Assembly (NCBI GenBank): GCA_017631255.1 | Contig: JAGBTP010000018.1 | Span: 1-64,000 of the forward strand | Reading direction: 5' to 3' | Length of the DNA: 64,000 nucleotides | Source: Alistipes sp. | Lineage (GTDB): Bacteria; Bacteroidota; Bacteroidia; Bacteroidales; Rikenellaceae | Shown here: in pieces, positions 17,260 through 27,053 of the stretch | Numbering within the stretch: position 1 is the first letter of the stretch | Layout: each line of letters starts with the position of its first letter | The notes under the pieces: generated by a model | Databases searched by the model: none | Seen by the model: only the letters and a program-made list of their open reading frames with translations | What the model was told of the DNA's origin: nothing | Program-made: the position numbers and the translations under genes

Positions 17260-18357
17260 CTATACATTAAAGAGGAAGTGCATGATATCGCCATCCTCAA
17301 CGACATACTCCTTGCCCTCGATGCCAATCTTTCCCACCTCACGACAAGCGCGCTCCGAGCCAAGGGCTACATAGTCGTCATACTTGATAACCTCGGCACG
17401 GATGAAGCCTCGCTCGAAGTCACTGTGGATGACACCTGCGGTCTCAGGGGCCTTCATACCACGACGGAAGGTCCACGCACGGCTCTCGTCGGCACCCGTA
17501 GTGAAGAATGTCTGGAGGTCGAGTAGACGGTATGCGGCCTTGATAAGGCGGCTCACGCCAGACTCCTTAAGACCCATATCCTCGAGGAACATCTGACGCT
17601 CCTCGTAGCTCTCGAGCTCTGCGATGTCGGCCTCAGCAGAGGCTGCAACGATAAGCATCTCGGCGTGCTCGTTGGCGATAGCTGCCTTTACGGCCTCGGT
17701 GTGGCGGTTGCCCGTAGCTGCTGAGCCATCCTCCACATTACATACATAGAGCACAGGCTTATCGGTGAGGAGGTTGAGGTCGAATACCACCTTGCGCTCC
17801 TCGGCAGTAAGCTCCACGGTACGAGCCGAAAGGCCCTGCTCCAACGCCTCCTTGTAGCGGATGAGGATGTCGTAAACGCGCTTAGCAACCTTGTCGCCCG
17901 CTGTCGCCTGCTTCTGGCACTTGCCGATACGGTTCTCGATGGTCTCGAGGTCCTTGAGCTGGAGCTCTGTGTCGATGATGCCTTTATCGCGTACAGGGTC
18001 TACCGAGCCATCCACATGGGTGATGTTGTCGTTCTCGAAGCAACGCAACACATGGATGATGGCGTTGGTGTTACGGATGTTCGCAAGGAACTTATTACCC
18101 AGACCCTCGCCCTTAGATGCGCCCTTCACGAGGCCGGCGATGTCGACGATCTCGATGGTTGTTGGCACAACGCGCTTAGGGTTGTCGATTTCAACGAGCT
18201 TGTTGAGTCGCTCGTCGGGTACGGTGATGACGCCCACATTAGGTTCGATGGTGCAGAAAGGGAAGTTTGCTGCCTGAGCGCGTGCATTCGACAGACAGTT
18301 GAAGAGTGTCGACTTACCTACATTAGGTAGTCCTACAATACCACATTGTAAAGCCAT
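17260..18357 (-). CDS. ychF: redox-regulated ATPase YchF/OLA1
   Basis: 365-residue Obg-family P-loop protein that prefers ATP to GTP. The P-loop GLPNVGKST is at residues 9-17, followed by a coiled-coil insert and a C-terminal TGS domain ending DGDIMHFLFNV. Known as a ribosome-associated regulator of stress responses. It has full family length, no signal sequence and all G motifs in order. Confidence 0.96.
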   Translation of the reverse strand: MALQCGIVGLPNVGKSTLFNCLSNARAQAANFPFCTIEPNVGVITVPDERLNKLVEIDNPKRVVPTTIEIVDIAGLVKGASKGEGLGNKFLANIRNTNAIIHVLRCFENDNITHVDGSVDPVRDKGIIDTELQLKDLETIENRIGKCQKQATAGDKVAKRVYDILIRYKEALEQGLSARTVELTAEERKVVFDLNLLTDKPVLYVCNVEDGSAATGNRHTEAVKAAIANEHAEMLIVAASAEADIAELESYEERQMFLEDMGLKESGVSRLIKAAYRLLDLQTFFTTGADESRAWTFRRGMKAPETAGVIHSDFERGFIRAEVIKYDDYVALGSERACREVGKIGIEGKEYVVEDGDIMHFLFNV

Positions 18358-18407
18358 AATCTATATTCGTTTTTTTATATTTTTCGGTTTCTAAGTTATC
18401 TGTTTCG

Positions 18408-20207
18408 TTAGTCTGCCTGCGATACATTTACCAGCGCCTCGCGATATGAGTTGAGGATGCGTGACTTGGAGATAAAGCCGAGGTAGTGGTTCTCCTTGTC
18501 CACTACGGGCAGCATCCAGGTGTTACTCTGCTCGAAGCGTGGCATAATACTCTGTATCATCTCGTTCTGGAGAATCTTATCAGGTGGCTGAATCATATAG
18601 TGCGTAATCGACTTCGACCACTTGTCGCGATTGAACATATCGTGACGCAGGTCGTCGAGCTGCACGATGCCAATGAGCTTACCATCGTGGCTCACAACGG
18701 GGAAGATGTTGCGGCGCGCGTTCGAGATGATGTTCACAAGGTCGCCAAGCGTGATTGACTCCCTGAGGCGGATAAAGTCGGTCTCCATAAGCTGGTCGAG
18801 GCGCAGGAATACGAATGCTGACGAGTCCTTATCGTGCGTGAGCAGCTCACCACGCATACGCAGCTGCTTGGTGTAGATTGAGTCGCGATCGAGTCCATAG
18901 TTTACGGCAAATGACATACACGCCACGATCATAAGCGGGATGAAGAGACCGTAGCCGTTCGAGAGCTCAGCGATAAGGAAGATTGCCGTCAGTGGCGCCT
19001 TCATAACGCCCGACATAACGCCCGCCATACCAGCCAGTGTGAATGAGGTAATCGAGATATCCCAGCCAAAGACCGCACGACAGATAACGGCAAGCGTAGC
19101 ACCCGCAAAGGCTCCTACGAAGAGTGAAGGTGCGAAGGTACCACCCACACCACCTGCGGCGTTGGTAGTAGCCATAGCCACCACCTTGAAGAGCATAATG
19201 GCGATAAGGTAGACGATGAGGAACCAGTCGGCATCGCTCAGCGTGTAGAAGAGCGTGTTATCGAAGAGGTCTTCGGTCTGACCCGCCATAAGTGCGTTAA
19301 AGCTGTCGTGACCCTCACCGTAGAGCGGTGGGAAGATGAAGATGAGGATGCCGAGCGTGAGGCCTGCATAGAGCCACTTACGCCACTGCTCACCCACCGA
19401 CTTATAGAAGCCTCCCACCTTAGAGTTCACCGAGGTGAAGTAGTATGCCATAACACCGCAGAAGGCTCCAAGAAGCACAAATAGCGGTACCTGTGCCACC
19501 TGAAACATATCGCTTTCGCTAAGCGACACAGCATAAATAGGTGCAAAGCCGTGCAACGAGAGTGAGATGATCGTAGCGGTCATTGACGCCAGAAGGAGCG
19601 GGATGATAGACTTCGAGGTGATCTCGAGCATAAGAATCTCAAGCACGAAGACAACACCCGTAATTGGGGCCTTAAAGACCGCAGCCACCGCAGCACCAGC
19701 ACCGCAGCAGAGTAGCAGCGTGATGTTCTTGTAGTTGAGTTTGGCCAGCTTACCGATGTTCGAGCCGATGGCGGCACCCGTAAGCACGATAGGTGCCTCA
19801 GGACCTACCGAACCACCAAAACCAATGGTCGTAGCACCACCCACCACCGAGGTCCAGCAGTTATGGCCCTTGATGCGCGAGTCGTTCCGCGACATGGCGT
19901 AGAGCACACGCGTCACACCCTCCGAGATGCCATCCTTGACGATGTACTTGACGAAGAGCGTAGCCAGGATGATACCGATAGCGGGGTAGATCAGGTAGAG
20001 CCACTGCGCCTGGTCATCTGGGGTCCACGAGGTGAGCATTTGGGTTATGAAGTGGAGCAGCGTATGGAAGATATGAGCCACCACGCCAGCACATACGCCC
20101 ACAATGATGGCGAGGATGGCCATCGTCTGCGAGTCGGATAGGCGGCGCGTGAGGTTGAGATATATCTCATACACACGATCCTTTATTTTCTGTCCAAGTT
20201 GTATCAT
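18408..20207 (-). CDS. ClC-family chloride channel/antiporter with CBS domains
   Basis: 599 residues. The ClC core has about ten membrane segments, with the gating glutamate Glu137 in GSVGPEAP and the anion-coordinating loop GGTFAPSLF near residue 355. The cytosolic C-terminus carries two CBS domains (about 460-590) that usually sense adenine nucleotides. Presence of the gating Glu fits either a channel or an H+/Cl- antiporter; I cannot distinguish them. Spacing to trpS upstream is 50 bases on the same strand. Confidence 0.93.
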   Translation of the reverse strand: MIQLGQKIKDRVYEIYLNLTRRLSDSQTMAILAIIVGVCAGVVAHIFHTLLHFITQMLTSWTPDDQAQWLYLIYPAIGIILATLFVKYIVKDGISEGVTRVLYAMSRNDSRIKGHNCWTSVVGGATTIGFGGSVGPEAPIVLTGAAIGSNIGKLAKLNYKNITLLLCCGAGAAVAAVFKAPITGVVFVLEILMLEITSKSIIPLLLASMTATIISLSLHGFAPIYAVSLSESDMFQVAQVPLFVLLGAFCGVMAYYFTSVNSKVGGFYKSVGEQWRKWLYAGLTLGILIFIFPPLYGEGHDSFNALMAGQTEDLFDNTLFYTLSDADWFLIVYLIAIMLFKVVAMATTNAAGGVGGTFAPSLFVGAFAGATLAVICRAVFGWDISITSFTLAGMAGVMSGVMKAPLTAIFLIAELSNGYGLFIPLMIVACMSFAVNYGLDRDSIYTKQLRMRGELLTHDKDSSAFVFLRLDQLMETDFIRLRESITLGDLVNIISNARRNIFPVVSHDGKLIGIVQLDDLRHDMFNRDKWSKSITHYMIQPPDKILQNEMIQSIMPRFEQSNTWMLPVVDKENHYLGFISKSRILNSYREALVNVSQAD

Positions 20208-20257
20208 TAGACTTGTTAGAATGTTTATCTGTTATTTGGGTTGTGTCGTGGCGACCA

Positions 20258-21394
20258 CTACTGCTTAGCACGGAAGGCAGCAGCCTGACGCTCGATGAGC
20301 TCGCTATCCTCGAAGTAGTCGATGCGCATAGCACGACGCACATCCTTAAGGGTCTCAGCTGCCGTAGCGCGTGCCTCCTCTGAGCCACGACGCAAGATGT
20401 CGTAGACCTCCTCGATGTGCTGCTCGTAGTACTTGCGACGCTCACGGATAGGCTCCAATAACTCTTCGAGTACGGCGATAAGCAGACGCTTGCACTTAAC
20501 ATCGCCAAGGCCACCACGACGGTAGTGATCCTTTAGTGCGTCGAGGTTCTCGTACTCTGGCAGGTACTTAGCAAAGTGCTCAGGCTTCGAGAAGGCATCG
20601 AGGTAGGTGAATACGGTGTTGCCCTCGACCTTTCCTGGGTCGGTAACCTTGAGGTGGTCAGGGTCGGTGTACATACTCATAACCTTCTTCTTAACATCCT
20701 CGGCAGTGTCTGAGAGGTAGATGCAGTTGCCCAGCGACTTCGACATCTTGGCCTTGCCGTCGATGCCTGGCAGGCGCAAACAAGCGGCGTTCGACGGAAG
20801 CATAATCTCTGGCTCGACGAGAGTTTCGCCATATACCGAGTTGAACTTGTGGACAATCTCGCGTGTCTGCTCAATCATAGGCTCCTGGTCGGCACCTACG
20901 GGAACGGTGGTAGCCTTGAAGGCGGTGATGTCCGACGCCTGTGAAATAGGGTAGGTGAAGAAGCCTACGGGCGTACCCTTGCGCTGCTGGTTCTCCTCCT
21001 CGGCACCATTCTCCGAGAAGCCACGCATCTGAATCTCTGCCTTTACGGTAGGGTTACGCTGCAAGCGCTGCACGGTTACAAGGTTCATATAGTAGAACGC
21101 AAGCTCGGTAAGTTCTGCCACATACGACTGGATGAAGATTGTTGAGCGCGTAGGGTCGATGCCGCACGATAGGTAGTCGAGGGCCACCTCGATGATGTTC
21201 TCGCGTACCTTGTCTGGGTTGTCGGCGTTATCGGTGAGGGCTTGTGCATCGGCAATCATAATGAAAATCTTGTCGTAGAGGCCCGACTCCTGCAACTCGA
21301 CACGACGGCTCAGGGAGCCTACGAAGTGTCCGAGGTGTAGCTTGCCAGTTGGGCGGTCGCCTGTGAGTATTATCTTCTTCTTTGTCTCGCTCAT
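20258..21394 (-). CDS. trpS: tryptophan--tRNA ligase
   Basis: 378 residues, class Ic synthetase. The HIGH-type motif TGKLHLGH is at 16-23 and KMSKS at 216-220. Charges tRNA-Trp. The insertion [17 protein letters not shown] (124-140) is a lineage feature rather than damage. Its promoter lies about 90 bases upstream, giving a leader with two small hairpins. No Trp-codon-rich leader peptide is present there. Confidence 0.96.
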   Translation of the reverse strand: MSETKKKIILTGDRPTGKLHLGHFVGSLSRRVELQESGLYDKIFIMIADAQALTDNADNPDKVRENIIEVALDYLSCGIDPTRSTIFIQSYVAELTELAFYYMNLVTVQRLQRNPTVKAEIQMRGFSENGAEEENQQRKGTPVGFFTYPISQASDITAFKATTVPVGADQEPMIEQTREIVHKFNSVYGETLVEPEIMLPSNAACLRLPGIDGKAKMSKSLGNCIYLSDTAEDVKKKVMSMYTDPDHLKVTDPGKVEGNTVFTYLDAFSKPEHFAKYLPEYENLDALKDHYRRGGLGDVKCKRLLIAVLEELLEPIRERRKYYEQHIEEVYDILRRGSEEARATAAETLKDVRRAMRIDYFEDSELIERQAAAFRAKQ

Positions 21395-21483
21395 TGTTGT
21401 AAAGTTTTGTATTTTTGTGTGTTGTTAATTCAAAATCTCGCGCACCGAAGTCCATATGCGTAGGCGTATGCACTCGAAGAGTG

Positions 21484-21514
21484 CAAAAATATAGAAATTT
21501 TTATTAATTGACAA
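21484..21514 (-). promoter_or_regulatory. promoter of trpS
   Basis: Minus-strand TTG (21514-21512), exactly 20 bases, then TATTTTTG (21491-21484). The transcript would begin near a perfect hairpin GCACTC-TTC-GAGTGC (complement of 21469-21483). Confidence 0.65.
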
Positions 21515-21533
21515 ACGATTCTAAGAATATAAT

Positions 21534-21563
21534 TTTGTTATATAGATTTTTTTTATAACTTTG
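21534..21563 (+). promoter_or_regulatory. promoter of oxyR
   Basis: TTTG (21534-21537), an 18-base spacer and TAACTTTG (21556-21563). It is divergent from the trpS promoter, and the two -33 boxes lie only about 20 bases apart. Confidence 0.6.
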
Positions 21564-21596
21564 CACTAAGCAAACATTATTATCTATAAACATACT

Positions 21597-22496
21597 ATGA
21601 CTATAATCCAACTTGAGTATCTTTTAGCGGTTGCTAATTGTGGTAGTTTCTCGGTGGCGGCGGAGCATTGCTTTGTCACTCAGCCATCGCTCTCGATGCA
21701 GATTAAGGCTCTTGAGGAGGAGCTTGGTGTGGTGCTTCTCGACCGCACAAAGAAGCCAATCATCCCCACGGCAGTGGGTGAGGTGGTGCTCGACAAGGCG
21801 CGCGAGGCGCTCCGCTCGTATAACCATATTCGTGAGTCGGTCGATGAGATGCGTGGACAGACGGCTGGTAAGATGCGCCTTGGTGTCATTCCGACCATTG
21901 CGCCATATCTGCTGCATAAGTTTATTCCGAGCTTCGTGAAGGCCTATCCAAAGGTGGAACTTGAGATTCACGAGATGGTTACGGCCGACATTATCGAGTC
22001 GTTGCGTCACGATAGGATTGATGCTGCGCTGGTGGCGTCGGGAACTTGTGGCGACGGCATCACGGAGCACGATTTGTTTAGCGATCACTTCTATGCCTAT
22101 GTCTCGCCTTCGCACCCGATGTTCGAGCGAAGTAATATCCGAATCGAGGACATAGACTTTAAGGATTTGATTCTTTTGAGCCGTGGTAACTGTATGCGAG
22201 ATCAGATTTTTGAGCTCTGTCAGGCGGCACACGAGATACCATCGCACTTCTATTTTGAGTCGGGTTCGCTCGACACGCTGATGCGTATGGTTGACTGTAC
22301 TTCGTGTATGACCATTATTCCTGAGATGGCGCTCGAGTTTATCCCGCTATCACGCCGAAATCGCGTCAAGAGCATCGCTAAGGGTGCTACATCGCGTCGT
22401 GTGGCCCTCGCTGTGAGTCGTACTTATGTCAAGCAGTCGATTGTTGAGGCGTTGCGTACAACCATCCTTGAGTGTGTAAATCAGGAGCGCGTGTAG
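21597..22496 (+). CDS. oxyR: OxyR-type LysR regulator of peroxide response
   Basis: 299 residues. N-terminal winged helix-turn-helix (1-60, GSFSVAAEHCFVTQPSLSMQ) and a LysR substrate-binding fold. The redox pair is Cys199 and Cys208 (GNCMRDQIFELC), the same spacing and even the same numbering as E. coli OxyR. The peroxide-sensing disulfide is therefore present. It should activate catalase, AhpCF or Dps genes, none of which lie in the window. Monocistronic, with its own promoter and terminator. Confidence 0.95.
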   Translation: MTIIQLEYLLAVANCGSFSVAAEHCFVTQPSLSMQIKALEEELGVVLLDRTKKPIIPTAVGEVVLDKAREALRSYNHIRESVDEMRGQTAGKMRLGVIPTIAPYLLHKFIPSFVKAYPKVELEIHEMVTADIIESLRHDRIDAALVASGTCGDGITEHDLFSDHFYAYVSPSHPMFERSNIRIEDIDFKDLILLSRGNCMRDQIFELCQAAHEIPSHFYFESGSLDTLMRMVDCTSCMTIIPEMALEFIPLSRRNRVKSIAKGATSRRVALAVSRTYVKQSIVEALRTTILECVNQERV

Positions 22497-22520
22497 TCTC
22501 TCTTTGGGTGAAAATATTGG

Positions 22521-22552
22521 GGTGCCTGCGATTGTCGTAGGCGCCTTTTTTT
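22521..22552 (+). terminator. intrinsic terminator of oxyR
   Basis: An 11-bp stem with two wobbles (22521-22531 with 22535-22545) is followed by seven T. Confidence 0.88.
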
Positions 22553-22688
22553 GTTCTTTGTATCGATAGGTGTTTTATGGCTTTTTAATGCGGTGTTTAA
22601 GGGCGAGATAGATTTTTGAGGCGGCGGCGCTCTATTTCGTTGTTAAATGTTCTAAAAGTGTAAAATATGACAAAAAAACTTTTTGGTG

Positions 22689-22719
22689 TTGGCTTTTCCA
22701 ACTTTTTTCATTATCTTTG
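22689..22719 (+). promoter_or_regulatory. promoter of the rsfS-ftsH-cdsA operon
   Basis: TTG (22689-22691), a 20-base spacer and TATCTTTG (22712-22719). Confidence 0.7.
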
Positions 22720-22813
22720 CGTAGATATTGAGTATGGTTATAATCTCAGCGCGCGCGATAAGCGGTTGTCGTGAGGCTGTGGTTAAGGATAAATTATTGA
22801 TTATTAAACTACT

Positions 22814-23170
22814 ATGGAGAATTTACAGAAATTGATTGATACGATAGTTGAGGCTATGGATGACAAGAAGGCTCAGGGTATTGTTTCGCTCGACCTTTCA
22901 GGTTTCGACGGTGCTATCTGCTCGCACTTCATTGTCTGCAACGCTGACTCTACAACTCAGGTCGACGCTATCTCGTCGGGTATCGAGGAGAAGGTGTTTG
23001 AGGTTATGGGCGAGTGGCCTGTACGCGTTGAGGGTCGCCAGAACGCGTTTTGGGTGGCAATGGACTATACCGATGTTATCGTTCATATCTTCCAGACCGA
23101 GTTGCGTGGCTTCTACCGCCTCGAGGAGTTGTGGGCCGATGCTCCTCTGACACGCTACGGTGAGCAGTAG
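22814..23170 (+). CDS. rsfS: ribosome silencing factor RsfS
   Basis: 118 residues, the usual length for the RsfS/YbeB/Iojap family. It binds uL14 and blocks subunit joining when nutrients are short. Family signatures are visible: the strand around FIVCNADSTTQVDAIS, the WPVRVEGRQNAFWVAMDY segment and DVIVHIFQ. First gene of an operon with ftsH starting 48 bases later, an order common in Bacteroidota. Confidence 0.96.
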   Translation: MENLQKLIDTIVEAMDDKKAQGIVSLDLSGFDGAICSHFIVCNADSTTQVDAISSGIEEKVFEVMGEWPVRVEGRQNAFWVAMDYTDVIVHIFQTELRGFYRLEELWADAPLTRYGEQ

Positions 23171-23218
23171 GATTCCCCATTGTGAGTGTGAACATTTGTG
23201 AGATCTGAGTAAAAAATT

Positions 23219-25279
23219 ATGGCAAAAGGAAATAATCAGCCGATACTACGCCCTCGCTTTAACTTTATGTGGTTCTGGGTGTTAGTAGCGGTGGTGATCA
23301 TTGGCTACTCGATGTTCGGCGGCAGCGATGCCCGACCCGTCGAGGGCGATTGGAATATGGTCGACGAGCTCGTGGAGAAGGGCCTCGTTGAGCGTATTGA
23401 GGTTAAGGATAGAGAGCAGGCGAGTCTCTACCTCCGTGCGGAGGCTGTCGACTCGCTGATGGCAGCGGATAAGCGCTTCGAGACTATGCCACTGAGCGGT
23501 GCTCAGGTGGTCTATAACACCGGTGGTGATGTTCAGTATTTCGCTGAGCGTGTGGCTAAGGCCGAGGCTGTGGCTAAGGAGCAGAATCCCGAAGTTAGGG
23601 AGGTTGTTGTTAAGTACTCTCGCTCGGATAAGGGTTGGGGTAGCTATATTGTCGACCTCTTGCCTTGGATATTTATCATCGCTGTGTGGATATTCATTAT
23701 GCGCTCAATGGCGCGTAATGCTGGTGGGGGTGCTGGCGGCGGCATTATGAATGTCGGCAAGGCACGCGCACAAATGTCGGATAAGAATAATAAGGAGCGT
23801 GTGACATTCAAGGATGTCGCAGGTCTTGAGGAGGCAAAGATTGAGATTATGGAGATTGTCGACTTCCTCCGTAAGGCGGATAAGTACAAGGCCCTCGGCG
23901 CAAAGATTCCTAAGGGTGCGCTGCTGGCCGGCCCTCCAGGAACGGGTAAGACCCTCCTTGCAAAGGCTGTTGCGGGTGAGGCAAATGTGCCTTTCCTCTC
24001 GATTTCGGGTTCCGACTTTGTTGAGATGTTCGTGGGTGTGGGTGCTTCGCGTGTGCGTGACCTCTTTGAGCAGGCTAAGAAGGTGGCGCCTTGTATCGTC
24101 TTTATCGACGAGATTGATGCTATCGGTCGTGCGCGTGGTAAGAATTCGGGCTTTTCGGGTAACGATGAGCGAGAGAATACTCTCAATCAGCTGCTTACAG
24201 AGATGGATGGCTTCCAGACAAATGCGGGTGTCATCGTCCTTGCGGCGACTAACCGTGTGGATATCCTCGATAAGGCGCTTATGCGTGCTGGTCGCTTCGA
24301 CCGTCAGATAGAGGTGGGCTTGCCAGATGTCAAGGAGCGCAAGGCTATCTTCGATGTGCACCTCCGTAAGCTCAAGCTTGATGCTAAGCTCGATCGTGAG
24401 TTTTTGGCTAAGCAGACACCTGGCTTTGCGGGTGCCGATATTGCGAATGTATGTAACGAGGCGGCGCTTATCGCTGCGCGTAACAATAAGGATTGCGTGA
24501 TGCAGGAGGACTTCCTCGCCGCTATCGACCGTATCGTCGGTGGCTTGGAGCGTAGGAATATGCCTATGACCGCTGCGGAGCGCCGCTCGACGGCTATCCA
24601 CGAGGCGGGACACGCAACGGTGATGTGGCGCTTGGAGCACTGCGACCCTGTGCTCAAGATTACGATTATACCTCGTGGCCGCTCACTGGGTGCTACTTGG
24701 TACCTGCCAGAGGAGAGGGTAAATCACAATGTCGAGCACTTCAAGCATAAGTTGGCGGGACTCGTGGCTGGCCGTGTTGCGGAGCAGGTGCTTATGGGCG
24801 TTACAAGTACGGGTGCGCTCAACGATTTGGAGCGTACATCGAAGACGGCATATGCTATGGTGGCCTTTTATGGTATGAGCCCTAAGGTGGGTAATGTGAG
24901 CTTCTACGACGCTGCTGGTCAGCGTGATATGTTTACTAAACCATTCTCGGAGCGTACGGCAGAGCTTATCGACGAGGAGGTGCGCCGTATTGTCGACGAG
25001 GCTGTGGCGGAGGCTCAAGGTATCATTGAGCGCGAGAGGGAGAACATCGAGCGCTTGGCAGACCTGCTCCTTGCTAAGGAGACCATATTTACAGAGGATA
25101 TCGAGTCGATTCTTGGCAAGAGTGCCCAGACTCCTAAGGAGGAGGTGAGCGCGTCGAATGCAGAGGTTGTCGAGGAGAGTGCTGAGGACACTACTGAGGT
25201 GGTAGCTGAGGGTGCTACTGAGGCGACTGAGGGCGCTGATGCTCTAACCGAGACATCGGAGGGCGGCGCTGCTAATTAA
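23219..25279 (+). CDS. ftsH: ATP-dependent zinc metalloprotease FtsH
   Basis: 686 residues, membrane-anchored hexameric AAA+ protease. Two transmembrane helices (about 17-33 and 146-163) flank the periplasmic domain. Walker A GPPGTGKT is at 238-245 and Walker B VFIDE at 294-298, with an arginine-finger region GRFDRQ near 358-363. The zinc motif HEAGH is at 461-465. The last 50 residues are an acidic Glu/Ala/Thr tail. It degrades misfolded membrane proteins and regulators, and sits beside lipid-synthesis genes in this operon. Confidence 0.97.
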   Translation: MAKGNNQPILRPRFNFMWFWVLVAVVIIGYSMFGGSDARPVEGDWNMVDELVEKGLVERIEVKDREQASLYLRAEAVDSLMAADKRFETMPLSGAQVVYNTGGDVQYFAERVAKAEAVAKEQNPEVREVVVKYSRSDKGWGSYIVDLLPWIFIIAVWIFIMRSMARNAGGGAGGGIMNVGKARAQMSDKNNKERVTFKDVAGLEEAKIEIMEIVDFLRKADKYKALGAKIPKGALLAGPPGTGKTLLAKAVAGEANVPFLSISGSDFVEMFVGVGASRVRDLFEQAKKVAPCIVFIDEIDAIGRARGKNSGFSGNDERENTLNQLLTEMDGFQTNAGVIVLAATNRVDILDKALMRAGRFDRQIEVGLPDVKERKAIFDVHLRKLKLDAKLDREFLAKQTPGFAGADIANVCNEAALIAARNNKDCVMQEDFLAAIDRIVGGLERRNMPMTAAERRSTAIHEAGHATVMWRLEHCDPVLKITIIPRGRSLGATWYLPEERVNHNVEHFKHKLAGLVAGRVAEQVLMGVTSTGALNDLERTSKTAYAMVAFYGMSPKVGNVSFYDAAGQRDMFTKPFSERTAELIDEEVRRIVDEAVAEAQGIIERERENIERLADLLLAKETIFTEDIESILGKSAQTPKEEVSASNAEVVEESAEDTTEVVAEGATEATEGADALTETSEGGAAN

Positions 25280-25370
25280 ATAATAGTGCGGCGTGGCTAA
25301 CCAATGAGGGTTGGTGGCAAGGCTAATTAGTGGAGTGCTATTAGTTAAATATCGTGCGGTGTGGCTTGAC
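25276..25370 (+). repeat. imperfect direct repeat and hairpin in the ftsH-cdsA gap
   Basis: Two copies of about 26 bases (25276-25301 and 25345-25370), sharing GTGCGG-YGTGGCT, lie about 70 bases apart in the 130-base spacer. The sequence between them can also fold back on itself (25275-25287 with 25338-25350, imperfect). This could be a duplicated fragment or an operon-internal regulatory fold. Confidence 0.4.
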
Positions 25371-25409
25371 ACGCCTAATTAAAAGATTACAACGCAAAAA
25401 GTAGATAGT

Positions 25410-26300
25410 ATGAGTGATAAGATGCGAAACCTATTGGTGAGAACGGCCAGCGGCATTGTGCTCTTTGGCGTGGTTCTTGGCGCAGCCCTTATGGGTTATA
25501 TAGGCTACGGCGCGCTGATGCTTGTCATTATGTGCATAGGTCTCTGGGAGTTCTATGCCTTGGCAAGGGCTAAGGGCGCAGAGCCTCAGGGATTCTTGGG
25601 CCTTATCTGCTCGCTCGCTATCTTCTCCTCTGCGTTCATTTTTGTCTACCCTTGGCAGGATGGCCTCACAATGTTCGATATGCGCTATCCCCCTATCGTG
25701 TTTGTAGCAGGTGTGGCAGTGGCGGCACTGTGTGTGATGCTGAGCTTCGTGTTCGAGGTATTTCGCAACCGCCCAAACCCGATGATGAATATCGCAATGA
25801 CGCTTATGGGTGTTATATACCTTGCGCTGCCAATAGCTGTAATGTTGCTTATTCCAAGTCTTTTGCAGGGATATGATAAATACCTTCAGGCGTGGAACCC
25901 ACTATACTTCCTCTTCTACCTCTTTCTTGTTTGGGGTAACGATGTGTTTGCATACCTGGCAGGCATCTCGTTTGGCAAGCATAAGCTCTGCGAGCGCCTC
26001 TCACCCAAGAAGTCGTGGGAGGGTTTTGTTGGTGGCATTATCGGCTCAGTGGCTATGGGTGCTGTTGCGGCGTGCGTGCTCGAGGAGAACTACCTTTTGT
26101 GGATGGGCCTTGCACTTGTCGTAGCACTTGCGAGTGTTGTTGGCGACCTTGTGGAGTCGATGTTTAAGCGCGATGCGGGTGTTAAGGATTCGGGTAATAT
26201 CCTCCCTGGTCATGGTGGCATCCTCGATAGATTCGATGCGCTTATCGTCTCGGCACCATTTGCGCTGCTATACCTCTATGTTGCGGCAATGTTTATTTAA
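25410..26300 (+). CDS. cdsA: phosphatidate cytidylyltransferase
   Basis: 296 residues with about eight membrane helices. It makes CDP-diacylglycerol from CTP and phosphatidate, the branch point of phospholipid synthesis. The CDS signature KDSGNILPGHGGILDRFD near residues 259-276 is intact. It is followed 29 bases later by a phosphatidylserine decarboxylase gene, so two steps toward phosphatidylethanolamine sit together. The intervening pss gene is not in the window. Confidence 0.96.
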   Translation: MSDKMRNLLVRTASGIVLFGVVLGAALMGYIGYGALMLVIMCIGLWEFYALARAKGAEPQGFLGLICSLAIFSSAFIFVYPWQDGLTMFDMRYPPIVFVAGVAVAALCVMLSFVFEVFRNRPNPMMNIAMTLMGVIYLALPIAVMLLIPSLLQGYDKYLQAWNPLYFLFYLFLVWGNDVFAYLAGISFGKHKLCERLSPKKSWEGFVGGIIGSVAMGAVAACVLEENYLLWMGLALVVALASVVGDLVESMFKRDAGVKDSGNILPGHGGILDRFDALIVSAPFALLYLYVAAMFI

Positions 26301-26329
26301 TCTGATACTAACCTAAAAAACTATACCTT

Positions 26330-26998
26330 ATGAAGATTAATAAAGAGGGATACATAATCATAGGCGTTACGGGCTTAATTTGCCTTGCGATATGGATGTT
26401 GGTCTACTACTGCATCGACACACGCAGTGTCTACCTATGGTTTATGGCGGGCTTCCTGCTCATCTTCTGGTTCTTTGTTGCGGCCTTCTTCCGTGAGCCT
26501 CGTCGTGTGCAGATCCACGACGATGAGCTGATATTCTCGCCTTGCGACGGTCGTGTCGTGGTGACCGAGGTGGTTAAGGCTGACGAGTACCTCGAGGGTG
26601 AAATGTTGCAGGTATCTATCTTTATGTCCGTAACTAATGTGCACTGCAACTGGAACCCTGTGGCAGGTGAGGTGGAGTACTTCAAGCACCACCACGGTCG
26701 CTTCCTTGTTGCGTGGCACCCTAAGTCATCGACCGAGAACGAGCGCACGACGACGGTTGTTCGCCTAAAGAGCGGTTGCAAGGTGCTCATCCGCCAGATT
26801 GCAGGCTTTGTGGCGCGCCGCATTGTGAACTATGTTCGCCCAGGTGATGTGGTGGAACAGAATAGCGCTCTGGGATTTATTAAGTTCGGCTCGCGTGTCG
26901 ACCTGCTTATCCCTAAGGATGCGGAGTTGTTTGTGGAGATTGGTGATCCTGTCATTGGCTCGCAGACACCTATCGCGCGCCTTAAGCGTAACTCGTAG
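26330..26998 (+). CDS. psd: phosphatidylserine decarboxylase, short form
   Basis: 222 residues. Pyruvoyl enzyme converting phosphatidylserine to phosphatidylethanolamine. Two N-terminal hydrophobic segments (about 8-27 and 33-50) anchor it. The self-cleavage site is FGS in IKFGSRVDLLIP near residue 188, where Ser becomes the pyruvoyl group. The segment MSVTNVHCNWNPVAG is typical of the short archaeal/Bacteroidota form. Confidence 0.94.
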   Translation: MKINKEGYIIIGVTGLICLAIWMLVYYCIDTRSVYLWFMAGFLLIFWFFVAAFFREPRRVQIHDDELIFSPCDGRVVVTEVVKADEYLEGEMLQVSIFMSVTNVHCNWNPVAGEVEYFKHHHGRFLVAWHPKSSTENERTTTVVRLKSGCKVLIRQIAGFVARRIVNYVRPGDVVEQNSALGFIKFGSRVDLLIPKDAELFVEIGDPVIGSQTPIARLKRNS

Positions 26999-27053
26999 GT
27001 GTGGTCGCGTACGACTAACGAAAGTATAACAGATTGAGGCGAAGCGCGTAGGT

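Larger units (their letters stand above)
22497..22813 (+). other. 317-base gap between oxyR and rsfS
   Basis: This stretch holds the oxyR terminator (22521-22552), AT-rich DNA, the rsfS promoter (22689-22719) and a leader of about 90 bases. A small hairpin GTTGG/CCAAC (22688-22702) overlaps the -33 box. I see no gene or RNA fold of note in the remainder. Confidence 0.6.

Noticed and set aside
21395..21483. trpS leader as a T-box or tryptophan attenuator
   Set aside because: Two small hairpins are present, but there is no Trp-codon leader peptide, no specifier-loop layout and no anti-terminator pair. T-boxes are not expected in this phylum.
23705..24640. A 311-codon open frame antisense to ftsH
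   Set aside because: It lies wholly inside the unmistakable ftsH gene, has no family resemblance and is rich in His, Arg and Thr, as expected from reading this genome's codon bias backwards.
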